Assembly (NCBI GenBank): GCA_036346225.1
Contig: JARFIW010001480.1
Coordinates: 14,875,501 to 14,939,500 of the forward strand
Origin: Platerodrilus igneus
Taxonomy: Eukaryota; Arthropoda; Insecta; Coleoptera; Lycidae
Reading direction: 5' to 3'
Length of the DNA: 64,000 nucleotides
Positions 34,133-45,612 of this stretch are shown here, in pieces; within the stretch, counting starts at the first letter, position 1; every line of letters begins with the position of its first letter. The notes below the pieces were generated by a model. The model was not told the DNA's origin. It did no database searches and worked only from the letters and a program-made list of their open reading frames with translations. A program made the translations under genes and the position numbers.

Positions 34133-36286
34133 CTAAACTAGCCTACACATTTCCCTGAAATTCCTACAGCCTACATCTTTCACTATCTGTGTGCAGTAGT
34201 GCAACCTAGGTCTACCTCTACTTCTCTTTTTTAGTATCTCTGCTTCTAATATATTCCGCACTATTCCCTCCCGTAGTATGTGACCTATCATCCTATCTCT
34301 CCTATTTTTTACCGTTTTCCACATCTTTCTTTCTTCCCCTACCATTTTTAACGTTCTTAACTTTGTCCATGATTCTTAATCATTCGTCTATAGCACCACA
34401 TTTCAAAGGCTTCTATCTTTTTCTTGTCCGCTTCTCCTACTGTCCAGGCTTCACAGCTGTACAGAGCTGTACTCCATACATATGTTTTAAGCAATATTTT
34501 CCTTGTTTCTATGTTTGTTGTCTTTGAACACAGTAGTTGCTTTTTCTTATTAAAAGTAGCACGACCATGTGCTAATATTTGTTTTATATCTTTTGCACTT
34601 TTCCCATCTTGCGTTATTTGGCTTCCTAGGTAGCAGAAGTCATTAACCTCATGTAAGTTGTTGTTACCTATTTGTATTCTTGTTTTTGATTTATTTTCCC
34701 CTCCTTTACATACTAGTACTTTAGTTTTATTTTTGTTAATTTTCATACCGTATCTCTCTGTTAGAACCGTTTCCATTTCATTAAGAGCAGCTTCTAACTC
34801 TTCCTTGCTAGATACTAATACCGCTAAATCATCTGCAAATTTAAGCATATCAAATTTTTGTCCTTGCATAGTAATTCCAAATGTCTTCCTGCATTTGACA
34901 GTATTCATTGCCTCTTCAATGTACAAGTTAAAAATTAATGGGGATAGGGCACATCCCTCTCTCACCCCTTTCCTAATGTTTACTTCCCTACGTTCCTGCT
35001 CTATTTCTATTACTGCTGTTTGTTCTTTGTATAAGCAATGTACTATTCGTCTATCCCTATACCTCATTCCAATCTTTTTGGGTATTTCGAACATTTTTTT
35101 CTATTTTACATTGTCGAATGCTTTTTCCAGTTCTACAAACCCTATATACACGCCTTCCCCTTTTTCTATTGTTTTCTCTATTATCACTCTCAGAGCTAAA
35201 ATATCCTCCCGTGCTCCCCTGTTTCGCCTAAACCAAAATTGATCTTATTCTAGTATTTCTTCAGCTCGTTTTTCCATTCGTCTTTGTACAATTCTAGTTA
35301 ATATTTTTGACACGTGTGATGTCAAACTTATTGTTCGAAAATTTTCACATCTATCCGCACCTTTCTTTTTTGGCATAGTTCCTATGATGTTACGTTTGAA
35401 ATCTTTGAGTATCTCGCCTGTCTCACACATATAGCTTGCAAGTTGGAAGAGACGTTCTGTTACTGCTTGTCCAGCGACTTTTAGAGTTTCTGCTTGCACC
35501 TTATCTGTACCCGGCGCCTTACCATTTTTCAGACCCTTTAATGCTAATTCAAGCTCATCTCTAAGTATAGGATATCCCAAGTCATCATTTTCAATGTCTG
35601 ATTCCCGTTCTAATGCAGTTAGTTCCTATCCTGCATATAAATTCCCTACATATTCTTGCAATCTACCTGCTTTCCCTACATTTTCTATACTGACGTTTCC
35701 TCCCACGTCCTCTATATTCTTGCTATACGCTTTTATATCCCAATAATTAATTCTAATTAGTTTGTATGCTTCATGTCTTTCCTATATCCATCATAATTTG
35801 TACCTCTTTACACTTTTCATCAATCCATTGTTCTATAGCTATCCTGTATTTGCGAATATTTTCCCATTTTATGGCTTTATATTTCTGTTTTCCTGTTTCA
35901 TCTGATTTATTTTTGTCTGATCTATTTTTGAATTTTCGTCTTTCTTCTATTAAATTCAGCATATCTTTTGTTATCCATGGTTTCTTATTTTCTTTTTGTG
36001 TATACCCAAGAATATCTCTGGCCGCCATGTATAAGCTGGATTTAATTTTATTCCATTCTGTTTGTACTTCCTTAGTACCAGATATTTTCCCGAAATCTTC
36101 ATTTGACTTTTTTTCGAATCTTTCTTGAATATCTTTATCTTTTAGTTTCTCAAAGTCAAAGTGCACTTTTCCGTTTCTTTTTTTCAAATTTTTAAATTTA
36201 AATGAGGTCTTCATAATTACAATGTGGTGGTCAGTATCAATATCTGCTTCTGGGTAGCTTCTTAAGTATACGACTTTAAAATGCTT
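34133..36286 (-). pseudogene. Non-LTR retrotransposon ORF2 (endonuclease end, RT, C-terminus), broken
   Basis: LINE polyprotein that would nick target DNA and reverse-transcribe element RNA there. From 36286 downward it opens within the end of the AP-endonuclease domain (RSYPEADIDTDHHIVIMK). A linker follows (35771-36214; KPWITKDMLNLIEERRKFKN), then the RT start (35245-35580; LKNGKAPGTDKVQAETLK, MPKKKGADRCENFRTISL), and the main RT (34357-35094) with VNIRKGVREGCALSPLIFNL, catalytic box KFADDLAVL, CYLGSQITQDG and YSCEAWTVGEADKKKIEAF. The end (34133-34345; RRDRMIGHILREG, RGRPR) is the usual C-terminal block. Motif A reads FVELEKAFDNV: its first acidic residue is Glu where Asp is expected. A TAG follows three codons later. 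It is 5'-truncated. The clade looks RTE-like or a related endonuclease-RT group, not settled. Confidence 0.88.
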
Positions 36287-36294
36287 TTATAAGT

Positions 36295-38186
36295 TGTAAC
36301 GTATTTTTTTTCTTGTTGCACCAAGCCTAATAAATTAATAATAAAACAGATAAATTTTAAAGCATTTAATTCGTAAATATTCAGCCAATAAAAAGTAAAG
36401 TATAATATTCCCAATAACACATAGAATCTAGGAGATTTATATTCTGTGGCTTGTTGCCAAGCGTAGTCCAGTTAATTATGAGCACTTTTGTTCCCAACGT
36501 CGAAGAGTGAAGTCGCTTTTTGTAGACTAGAGATAAAAGTCAAGATGTCCCGACTAAAACACGAGGCGTCTAATAGAGTCAGGAAGAAGAGCTTGAGTTG
36601 AGAACATGGAACGATAATATACATCATTTAAGACATGCAATATCTTATGGACATATCTACAACAACAATTTTCAATGTTAAATTATAATAAATTTTCGTC
36701 GCAGTAATTTAAAGCAGGCAGTTATGGTTTCGTTCTATCTATTTAATACGCCGTATAGAAATGGTTTATTATACAAAGAATCTTGGTACTTCAAACTTAC
36801 AGATGATTAATACGCTGGAAAAATACAACAGCTGACGTCATGATTTTGCACCTGCAATTTATTTGGATACACGTGAGTGTTTGAAACTTTCCGTAACTTT
36901 GAAAGTATAGTAAATTATTATGAGATTTGCTACGTTGAATATTAGAGTAACACAAATAAAAAGTAGTTTTTTAAAGTCAATAACACACCGAATAAATATC
37001 TAATTTGTCTGTTGCTTGTACACGCACTCAATGTGTTTTAAGATATTTAAAATGACAACTTATGTGAGATAAAAAAATAGTATAGATTCTGTTTCCTAAT
37101 CTAGACGCCAGATGCAGTCTTGATTTAATTTTCACATTTTGCTTAAAAACAATTAAGGTCATGTAAAAGCTTTTATTGGTGCTGATATTCGTGTATATTT
37201 TTTGTGTAGACAACAGTTAAATTTGAGTAGTTGCATTTTATGATCGTTATTTTTCTGATGATCAATCTTTGTTGTAAATGGTCAAGGAAGCGCTTCAATG
37301 ATTATAGTAAAAATAAAATCTTGTGATATGAACAAATAAATTATGATATGTTTGCTTAAACTAAAATTTTATAGAAATGATTAATTTATAAATATTTATT
37401 TAGAAGGTTAAACTTCACTAAAATTCTTTTATAAAAAAATTAATGACAAGATAGTAAGTATATATATTGCAGTCACATGTATATATATCCGATTTCTACA
37501 TATGAATAGAATTCATTTTGTTTCATTTGAATGAAGTTTTATTATTCTACATTTAAATTAAGAAAAAGAAAACTAGAGCAAACCCTCATTAAGTAAAAAG
37601 ACAGAATAATGAAAATAAATCCCTTTAGTATTTCACAGATGTTTAAATTCATTTATTCTATTTTTGGCATATGCTTTTGAAGACACAAATAGTGTCCATG
37701 TGGTGTTTTGTTTGTTCACAGGTAAAGCTGAGACAACTGTTTGACATCTGGTGGTTGAGGTTTTGGTAAGTGTGTGATAAAGAGTGAAATTCAAATTTTA
37801 TGGCTATGATAGTGGTGTTAAGATAAGGTTTCCGCATTCTCCTTATACAAACACAGTTAAATTTTGTTGGCACTTGTATTAAAAAATACGGTGGCGCCTA
37901 TTAAAAATATTTTTGGTCGATTATCCACCCATGACCCATGCTCATGATCTACCCAGAGCTAACACTCTACTAGCCGTTTAACCCCTAAGAGTTTTCTTTG
38001 TCTAAAGCCGTTTTCCATCTGACATTACCCTGGGCTTGGAGTCTAAAGAAGAAAATCTCGACCTAGTGACATCAGATTAAAAATAGAGAGTTTTAGTATA
38101 TAGCTGATAGTCACGAGGATAAAGGGTAATAAACTTACAAAAGTTTTAATTACCCCCGTTTTTTAAATAAAACTATTACTATTACA
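36295..38186 (+). repeat. LTR 1 of the array
   Basis: 1892-bp LTR, TGTAACG...TATTACA. Immediately preceded by AAGT, the left target duplication. It is long for a gag-only element. Its minus-strand frames (such as 37028-37213 and 37658-37873) recur in every LTR with indels and have no recognisable motif. Confidence 0.92.
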
Positions 38187-38187
38187 C

Positions 38188-38205
38188 TGGCGCCCAACGT
38201 GGGGC
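38188..38205 (+). other. Primer-binding site, unit 1
   Basis: TGGCGCCCAACGTGGGGC starts two bases after the LTR end and matches the well-known complement of the 3' end of tRNA-Lys used by many LTR elements. The same 18 bases occur at 43942-43959 and 49707-49724 in the other units. It is followed by a degenerate tandem of TTAGAGGCTCGAA-like repeats (about 38216-38272). Confidence 0.9.
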
Positions 38206-38471
38206 TGGAAATTCATTTAGAGACTCGAATTTCAGTTAGAGGCTCGAATAATTTCACTTAGAGGCTGGAACATTTAGTAGTTATTTTCATCACACTTATA
38301 TAAGGTTTGCTTTGATATTAGTAACGTCTTCTTTTAGTTTCATTTTTGTTAAAGTTTGTTACAGTTTATAGTGAGTTCTTCTTTATATAGTTAGGACATT
38401 CGTTTGTTTGAGATTTCATCTTCAAAAAATTATATAATTGAGTTACGTTAGAGGTATTCAGATATTTAATT

Positions 38472-39853
38472 ATGGCAGAAACTTATAGCATCGTACATTT
38501 ACTTAAAATGAGTTAGAATATGAATTGAACATTAGAGGCATTGAAAATTCAAGACCAGTTTCAGATAAAAGGAAAATTTTAGCAAGGTTGTTGGCCAAAG
38601 AAACAGATAAACCAGGTTGTTTGATAGATTCTTCAAGTTATAAAGTAGATTTCAAAGTAGAGAAAGAAGAGATTGAGTCTAGTATAGAGTCAGTTAAAAA
38701 CGTTTTGTTAGAATTTATGGATGATCCCATGAGTCAATTTTTAAAAGGATAAGGTCAAGATTAGTACATCTTACAGGTAGAATTCAACGGTTAAAGCTCC
38801 CTAAAGAAAATTTTGAGGAAATTGTGTTATTTAAAATGAAAGTTTGGCTACTATTCTTGTGGAAGCAGATCTGCATGAGAAATTAAATAAGGATACGAGT
38901 TCAAATCATAAAGATATTAATATAAATCCTATTGCTGCATCTAATGTACCCATTCCAACGGTTACATATGTCACACAGTCAGTCCCTATTGGATCTTGGT
39001 CGATAAAATATTCAGGAAGCCCATCTCTCTTGTATCAGTTTTTAGAAAACATTAGTGACATTGCACAGTCTCGAAAGGTATCTGAAATGGAATTGTTTAA
39101 TTCTGCAGTTGAATTGTTTACCGGTGATGCCTTAGTATGGTATCGTTGCGTTCGTAGTTCATTAACAGATTGGAGTTCGTTGGTTAGTAGACTAAAGGAA
39201 GATTTCTTGCCAGCACATCCTGAAGACGATATTTGGGAAAAATCAAAAATAGATTACAGAGGAATGGTGAATCAGTTGTATTGTTCATTGCTAATATGGA
39301 AAATTTGTTTAACCGATTACCTATTATTCCTGCAGAACACACTAAAGTTAGAATAGTCAAGAAAATTTATTGCCATATTTCATTCAGCATCTTGCTCTTA
39401 CAGAGATAGAGGATATTAGTACGTTAGATAAATTGTGTAAGAAGTTAGAAGAAGCTTCTTTAAGTAAACATAAGTCTGTTTCAGTTGCACCATATAGTCA
39501 CAAGCAGCCTATTAATTATTTTAATCCACGTTTTAGAAACAAAACCCTAGTTCATTTCAGAATGCTTCAAGTCGTGTTTATACCCTACATCTTCACATTC
39601 CCCAGTACAAGTTCTTAATTCTGCTACCCCAATGACAGAAAAGAGTGGAGTAGGTAACTCATTTATTAAGCATAAATTGGTATGTTGGAATTGTTCACGT
39701 TATGGACATACTTTCAGTGTCTGTAGATCTTTCAAGAGATTATTTTGTTATGGTTGTGGTTGTAAAGGAGTGACTAGTATCACTTGTCCGTCGTGTCCAA
39801 CTCAACGAGTAGAGGAACAGAAGTTGAGTAGCGAAATTCCTGTTTCTAGATAA
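38472..39853 (+). pseudogene. gag: gag, unit 1 (frameshifted)
   Basis: Ty3/gypsy-type capsid and nucleocapsid protein of about 460 residues if read through. The start is MAETYSIVHLLK. The capsid core contains WSIKYSGSPSLLYQFLENIS, LFTGDALVWYRCVRSSLTDW and LVSRLKEDFLPAHPEDDIWE, the gypsy Gag layout. The C-terminus has one zinc knuckle CWNCSRYGHTFSVC (C-x2-C-x4-H-x4-C) and a second with Val in the His position (CYGCGCKGVTSITC), then CPSC. In this unit the frame is broken about six times, nearly always by a missing base in an A or C run (near 38508, 38836, 39236, 39365, 39543 and 39579), plus a small change at about 38728. It is expressed from LTR 1 if at all, and would have to rely on another element's polymerase. 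Confidence 0.85.
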
Positions 39854-42054
39854 AATGATAAAGTTATTTGATATGGATGTTACGAGTTTATTTGATTTTG
39901 GATGTATTACATCGATAGTAGGTTCATCTTTTAGTCTTATTAGTTATGTTTGTTGGTCGATTAATGGTACACTAGTTTTTACTGTTGAAATATAGTTTTG
40001 AAGATTGCTCTTGTGTATGAGCACGTTTTGGTTTAGTTTGATTGGTTTTGAGTAGCAATTTTTATGGTCGCGTTACAACGTAGTATGTTGAGTTAAGTTA
40101 GATCTATGCGAGACTTGTTGTGGTTCATCGTGTAGCGTTATGTTAGTCTAGACGAAACTCCGGAAGGGTTGGTCGCTCAGCGTTATGTCAGTCTATGCGA
40201 GGGTCGTGGTAAGTTTGTCGCTTTAGCAGTTTTGGCATCGTCACTTGAGATTATTTGAAGTCAGTTATGATGTGATTCGTTTTGCTTATTTAGTTTGTCA
40301 GTCTAGATGAGACTCAGAGAAGAGTTTGTCATTCTAGCAATTTTGTTTATAAGTCTAGGTGAGGCTCATAGAGGAGCTTGTCATTCTAGCAAGTTTATGC
40401 GTTGTGAAGCATTTTGGTTTATATCGACAGTTTGATTATGGGTAGAGTAAGCGTGTACCAGAACATTTATTAATGGTTATCATGAAGTAAAGTAGAAAAT
40501 AATTTCGTATTCAAATTCCCCCTTTTTCATTTATCCGTATCTTCAAATTTAAGTCTAAGAAAATGTTTAGTATCGATAATTCTGCGACAGATGAAGGTGA
40601 AAATGAAGATGATAAAATGTTTCTGATCCTTAAGTACTTCTAATTATAGTTGATGTCAGTAGTAATTCTTTTTGGTCCATGTTTTAAATTCTTAAGTAGG
40701 ACAAGATTAAAGTTAGTGAAATTTTTTTGATTTGTTTAAAGTAATTTTTGTTTTAGTAGTAATAGAGCTTAATATGTTTGTTGATTTAGATATTGCATGT
40801 GTTAAATGATAATTTTGATGACGACAAGGATGTGTTAAATGACGACAAAGATGTGTTAAATGACGATAAAGATGTGTTAAATGATAATTTTTGATGACGA
40901 CAAGGATATGTTTATGGATTTTGAATGATGATATATTTTTTGAGGTGTTTGAGAGTGCAGCATATGTTGAGAAATGTTGCAGTATATAGAGATGAATATG
41001 TATTCGGTGAAGAGGTGCGTATTCAGTTATGAGGTACATGATGGAGATTATAGAGAGTGTTTAGTAAAGTGTTGAGTATAGTTATATAGTTAGAGTGTGA
41101 TAGAGTATTAAGCATTAAAGGAATGCTTGAGTTTTGGTTTAGTAGTTTGAGACTAGGCCTGATGTGCTTATTCTTTATTGAGAGTGTACATGAGCTAAGA
41201 GAGTTCATGAAGAGTTTTTTGTGAGTTGCTGGTGGATGTCTCCCAGTAGGCTCAACGTATGATTTATTAGTGGTTTTGGAGTTCTTTGGTGATGAATCAC
41301 TGATGTTGTAAATTTTGAGAGATATAGTTGAGTCTGTAGCATAGTAGTCGTACAGATAATGTTGTGAGGTGCTCACTCAAAGATCAAAGGTATCTTGTTG
41401 ATGAATAAGTATTGTTAATACTTTGTCTGTTTCTCGAGTATTAGAGATTTGTTTCGTGAATGGACTTCGTAAATAACAGCTTTTGGTACTTATTAAATTC
41501 ATCGATTAGTTTAAATGTAATTAGCACTTGGAAAGTTATGTACATAAATCCTTAAGACAGATATAGTAAATTAGAAAGAGTATTCGTTGTACAGATTTTT
41601 GTTTAATAGTAATTTTGTTATACATTCGATTTTGTTTATTACAGTTCTAATTTATAGAAAAATATTTTTCGCTTCAGGTAAAATTTTTTACTTTGATATG
41701 GTTGTTGCGTTTGTAACTATAGATGACATGCATCCACTGAGTGTTAGATTCCCTAATTATTCTTAACTGATTGACGTATATACTGATTATGACTTCCCGA
41801 ATTTGTCCCTTTATAGGCGTGTAGTACCGCAGTTACTAATCACTCAATCCCATGCATTAATATTCCCCATATCAATTAGTGAATGATTCTGATTTTTTTT
41901 GTTAAACTCATCGTTAGTTATAGTTAAAGTTTGTGCTGTTTTGTTGTGAGTTGTTAGAGGTTTATACAGTTAATGAGAGTAATTTTGAAGTTTCAGTCAA
42001 AAATTTTTTAGAAAAATTCTTCCATACCTCAATTTTTCTCTTGGGAAGAGGCTG
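39854..42054 (+). other. Post-gag region, unit 1: no polymerase
   Basis: About 2.2 kb. Just after gag comes a 45-codon frame (39855-39992) containing TSLFDFGCITSIVGSS, which looks like the start of an aspartic protease with DTG changed to DFG. RT, RNase H and integrase are absent. The rest holds partial repeats of GTCAGTCTAGATGAGACTC-like sequence (40150-40400), a 21-bp minisatellite (40797-40910) and the polypurine tract GGGAAGAGG at 42043-42051. Equivalent regions are 45613-47814 and 51373-53576. Minus-strand frames at 40713-41376 are not convincing genes. Confidence 0.7.
40797..40910 (+). repeat. 21-bp minisatellite, unit 1
   Basis: About three to four copies of GATGTGTTAAATGACGACAAA, flanked by longer TGATAATTTTGATGACGACA blocks. 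In the plus frame it would read as the 7-residue acidic repeat DVLNDDK. It recurs at about 46556-46668 and 52313-52425, with small differences. Confidence 0.85.
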
Positions 42055-43940
42055 TGTAACGTATTTTTTTTCTTGTTGCACCAAGCCTAATAAATTAATA
42101 ATAAAACAGATAAATTTTAAAGCATTTAATTCGTAAATATTCAGCCAATAAAAAGTAAAGTATAATATTCCCAATAACACATAGAATCTAGGAGATTTAT
42201 ATTCTGTGGCTTGTTGCCAAGCGTAGTCCAGTTAATTATGAGCACTTTTGTTCCCAACGTCGAAGAGTGAAGTCGCTTTTTGTAGACTAGAGATAAAAGT
42301 CAAGATGTCCCGACTAAAACACGAGGCGTCTAATAGAGTCAGGAAGAAGAGCTTGAGTTGAGAACATGGAACGATAATATACATCATTTAAGACATGCAA
42401 TATCTTATGGACATATCTACAACAACAATTTTCAATGTTAAATTATAATAAATTTTCGTCGCAGTAATTTAAAGCAGGCAGTTATGGTTTCGTTCTATCT
42501 ATTTAATACGCCGTATAGAAATGGTTTATTATACAAAGAATCTTGGTACTTCAAACTTACAGATGATTAATACGCTGGAAAAATACAACAGCTGACGTCA
42601 TGATTTTGCACCTGCAATTTATTTGGATACACGTGAGTGTTTGAAACTTTCCGTAACTTTGAAAGTATAGTAAATTATTATGAGATTTGCTACGTTGAAT
42701 ATTAGAGTAACACAAATAAAAAGTAGTTTTTTAAAGTCAATAACACACCGAATAAATATCTAATTTGTCTGTTGCTTGTACACGCACTCAATGTGTTTTA
42801 AGATATTTAAAATGACAACTTATGTGAGATAAAAAAATAGTATAGATTCTGTTTCCTAATCTAGACGCCAGATGCAGTCTTGATTTAATTTTCACATTTT
42901 GCTTAAAAACAATTAAGGTCATGTAAAAGCTTTTATTGGTGCTGATATTCGTGTATATTTTTTGTGTAGACAACAGTTAAATTTGAGTAGTTGCATTTTA
43001 TGATCGTTATTTTTCTGATGATCAATCTTTGTTGTAAATGGTCAAGGAAGCGCTTCAATGATTATAGTAAAAATAAAATCTTGTGATATGAACAAATAAA
43101 TTATGATATGTTTGCTTAAACTAAAATTTTATAGAAATGATTAATTTATAAATATTTATTTAGAAGGTTAAACTTCACTAAAATTCTTTTATAAAAAATT
43201 AATGACAAGATAGTAAGTATATATATTGCAGTCACATGTATATATATCCGATTTCTACATATGAATAGAATTCATTTTGTTTCATTTGAATGAAGTTTTA
43301 TTATTCTACATTTAAATTAAGAAAAAGAAAACTAGAGCAAACCCTCATTAAGTAAAAAGACAGAATAATGAAAATAAATCCCTTTAGTATTTCACAGATG
43401 TTTAAATTCATTTATTCTATTTTTGGCATATGCTTTTGAAGACACAAATAGTGTCCATGTGGTGTTTTGTTTGTTCACAGGTAAAGCTGAGACAACTGTT
43501 TGACATCTGGTGGTTGAGGTTTTGGTAAGTGTGTGATAAAGAGTGAAATTCAAATTTTATGGCTATGATAGTGGTGTTAAGATAAGGTTTCCGCATTTCC
43601 TTATACAAACACAGTTAAATTTTGTTGGCACTTGTATTAAAAATACGGTGGCGCCTATTAAAAATATTTTTGGTCGATTATCCACCCATGACCCATGCTC
43701 ATGATCTACCCAGAGCTAACACTCTACTAGCCGTTTAACCCTAAGAGTTTTCTTTGTCTAAAGCCGTTTTCCATCTGACATTACCCTGGGCTTGGAGTCT
43801 AAAGAAGAAAATCTCGACCTAGTGACATCAGATTAAAAATAGAGAGTTTTAGTATATAGCTGATAGTCACGAGGATAAAGGGTAATAAACTTACAAAAGT
43901 TTTAATTACCCCTTTTTTAAATAAAACTATTACTATTACA
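42055..43940 (+). repeat. LTR 2 of the array
   Basis: 1886 bp, same ends as LTR 1. It serves as the 3' LTR of unit 1 and the 5' LTR of unit 2. No target duplication flanks it, as expected for an internal LTR of a tandem array. Confidence 0.92.
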
Positions 43941-44225
43941 CTGGCGCCCAACGTGGGGCTGGAAATTCATTTAGAGACTCGAATTTCAGTTAGAGGCTCG
44001 AATAATTTCACTTAGAGGCTGGAACATTTAGTAGTTATTTTCATCACACTTATATAAGGTTTGCTTTGATATTAGTAACGTCTTCTTTTAGTTTCATTTT
44101 TGTTAAAGTTTGTTACAGTTTATAGTGAGTTCTTCTTTATATAGTTAGGACATTCGTTTGTTTGAGATTTCATCTTCAAAAAATTATATAATTGAGTTAC
44201 GTTAGAGGTATTCAGATATTTAATT

Positions 44226-45612
44226 ATGGCAGAAACTTATAGCATCGTACATTTACTTAAAAATGAGTTAGAATATGAATTGAACATTAGAGGCATTGAA
44301 AATTCAAGACCAGTTTCAGATAAAAGGAAAATTTTAGCAAGGTTGTTGGCCAAAGAAACAGATAAACCAGGTTGTTTGATAGATTCTTCAAGTTATAAAG
44401 TAGATTTCAAAGTAGAGAAAGAAGAGATTGAGTCTAGTATAGAGTCAGTTAAAAACGTTTTGTTAGAATTTATGGATGATCCCGCCGAGTCAATTTTTAA
44501 AAGGATAAGGTCAAGATTAGTACATCTTACAGGTAGAATTCAACGGTTAAAGCTCCCTAAAGAAAATTTTGAGGAAATTGTGTTATTTAAAATGAAAGTT
44601 TGGCTACTATTCTTGTGGAAGCAGATCTGCATGAGAAATTAAATAAGGATACGAGTTCAAATCATAAAGATATTAATATAAATCCTATTGCTGCATCTAA
44701 TGTACCCATTCCAACGGTTACATATGTCACACAGTCAGTCCCTATTGGATCTTGGTCGATAAAATATTCAGGAAGCCCATCTCTCTTGTATCAGTTTTTA
44801 GAAAACATTAGTGACATTGCACAGTCTCGAAAGGTATCTGAAATGGAATTGTTTAATTCTGCAGTTGAATTGTTTACCGGTGATGCCTTAGTATGGTATC
44901 GTTGCGTTCGTAGTTCATTAACAGATTGGAGTTCGTTGGTTAGTAGACTAAAGGAAGATTTCTTGCCAGCACATCCTGAAGACGATATTTGGGAAAAAAT
45001 CAAAAATAGATTACAGAGGAATGGTGAATCAGTTGTATTGTTCATTGCTAATATGGAAAATTTGTTTAACCGATTACCTATTATTCCTGCAGAACACACT
45101 AAAGTTAGAATAGTCAAGAAAATTTATTGCCATATTTCATTCAGCATCTTGCTCTTACAGAGATAGAGGATATTAGTACGTTAGATAAATTGTGTAAGAA
45201 GTTAGAAGAAGCTTCTTTAAGTAAACATAAGTCTGTTTCAGTTGCACCATATAGTCACAAGCAGCCTATTAATTATTTTAATCCACGTTTTAGAAACAAA
45301 ACCCCTAGTTCATTTCAGAATGCTTCAAGTCGTGTTTATACCCCTACATCTTCACATTCCCCAGTACAAGTTCTTAATTCTGCTACCCCAATGACAGAAA
45401 AGAGTGGAGTAGGTAACTCATTTATTAAGCATAAATTGGTATGTTGGAATTGTTCACGTTATGGACATACTTTCAGTGTCTGTAGATCTTTCAAGAGATT
45501 ATTTTGTTATGGTTGTGGTTGTAAAGGAGTGACTAGTATCACTTGTCCGTCGTGTCCAACTCAACGAGTAGAGGAACAGAAGTTGAGTAGCGAAATTCCT
45601 GTTTCTAGATAA
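44226..45612 (+). pseudogene. gag: gag, unit 2 (best preserved 5' part)
   Basis: Same protein as unit 1. Here the frame from the ATG at 44226 stays open for 138 codons, through ESIFKRIRSRLVHLTGRIQ. It is lost at an A run (near 44590), re-opens in the capsid core (44600-45166), and is lost again at the A run near 45123, a lesion shared by all three units. The last part (45127-45612) is continuous through both zinc knuckles. Only two missing bases separate this copy from an uninterrupted frame. Confidence 0.85.

Noticed and set aside
34658..35242. 194-codon plus-strand ORF.
   Set aside because: Antisense of the LINE reverse transcriptase; pyrimidine-rich and without domain.
39360..39372. Programmed -1 frameshift within gag (AAATTTA heptamer).
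   Set aside because: The heptamer is not in register with the zero frame, and gag is not normally interrupted at this point of the capsid.
40797..40910. CRISPR-like array.
   Set aside because: Repeats are contiguous with no unique spacers; it is a minisatellite in a eukaryotic retroelement.
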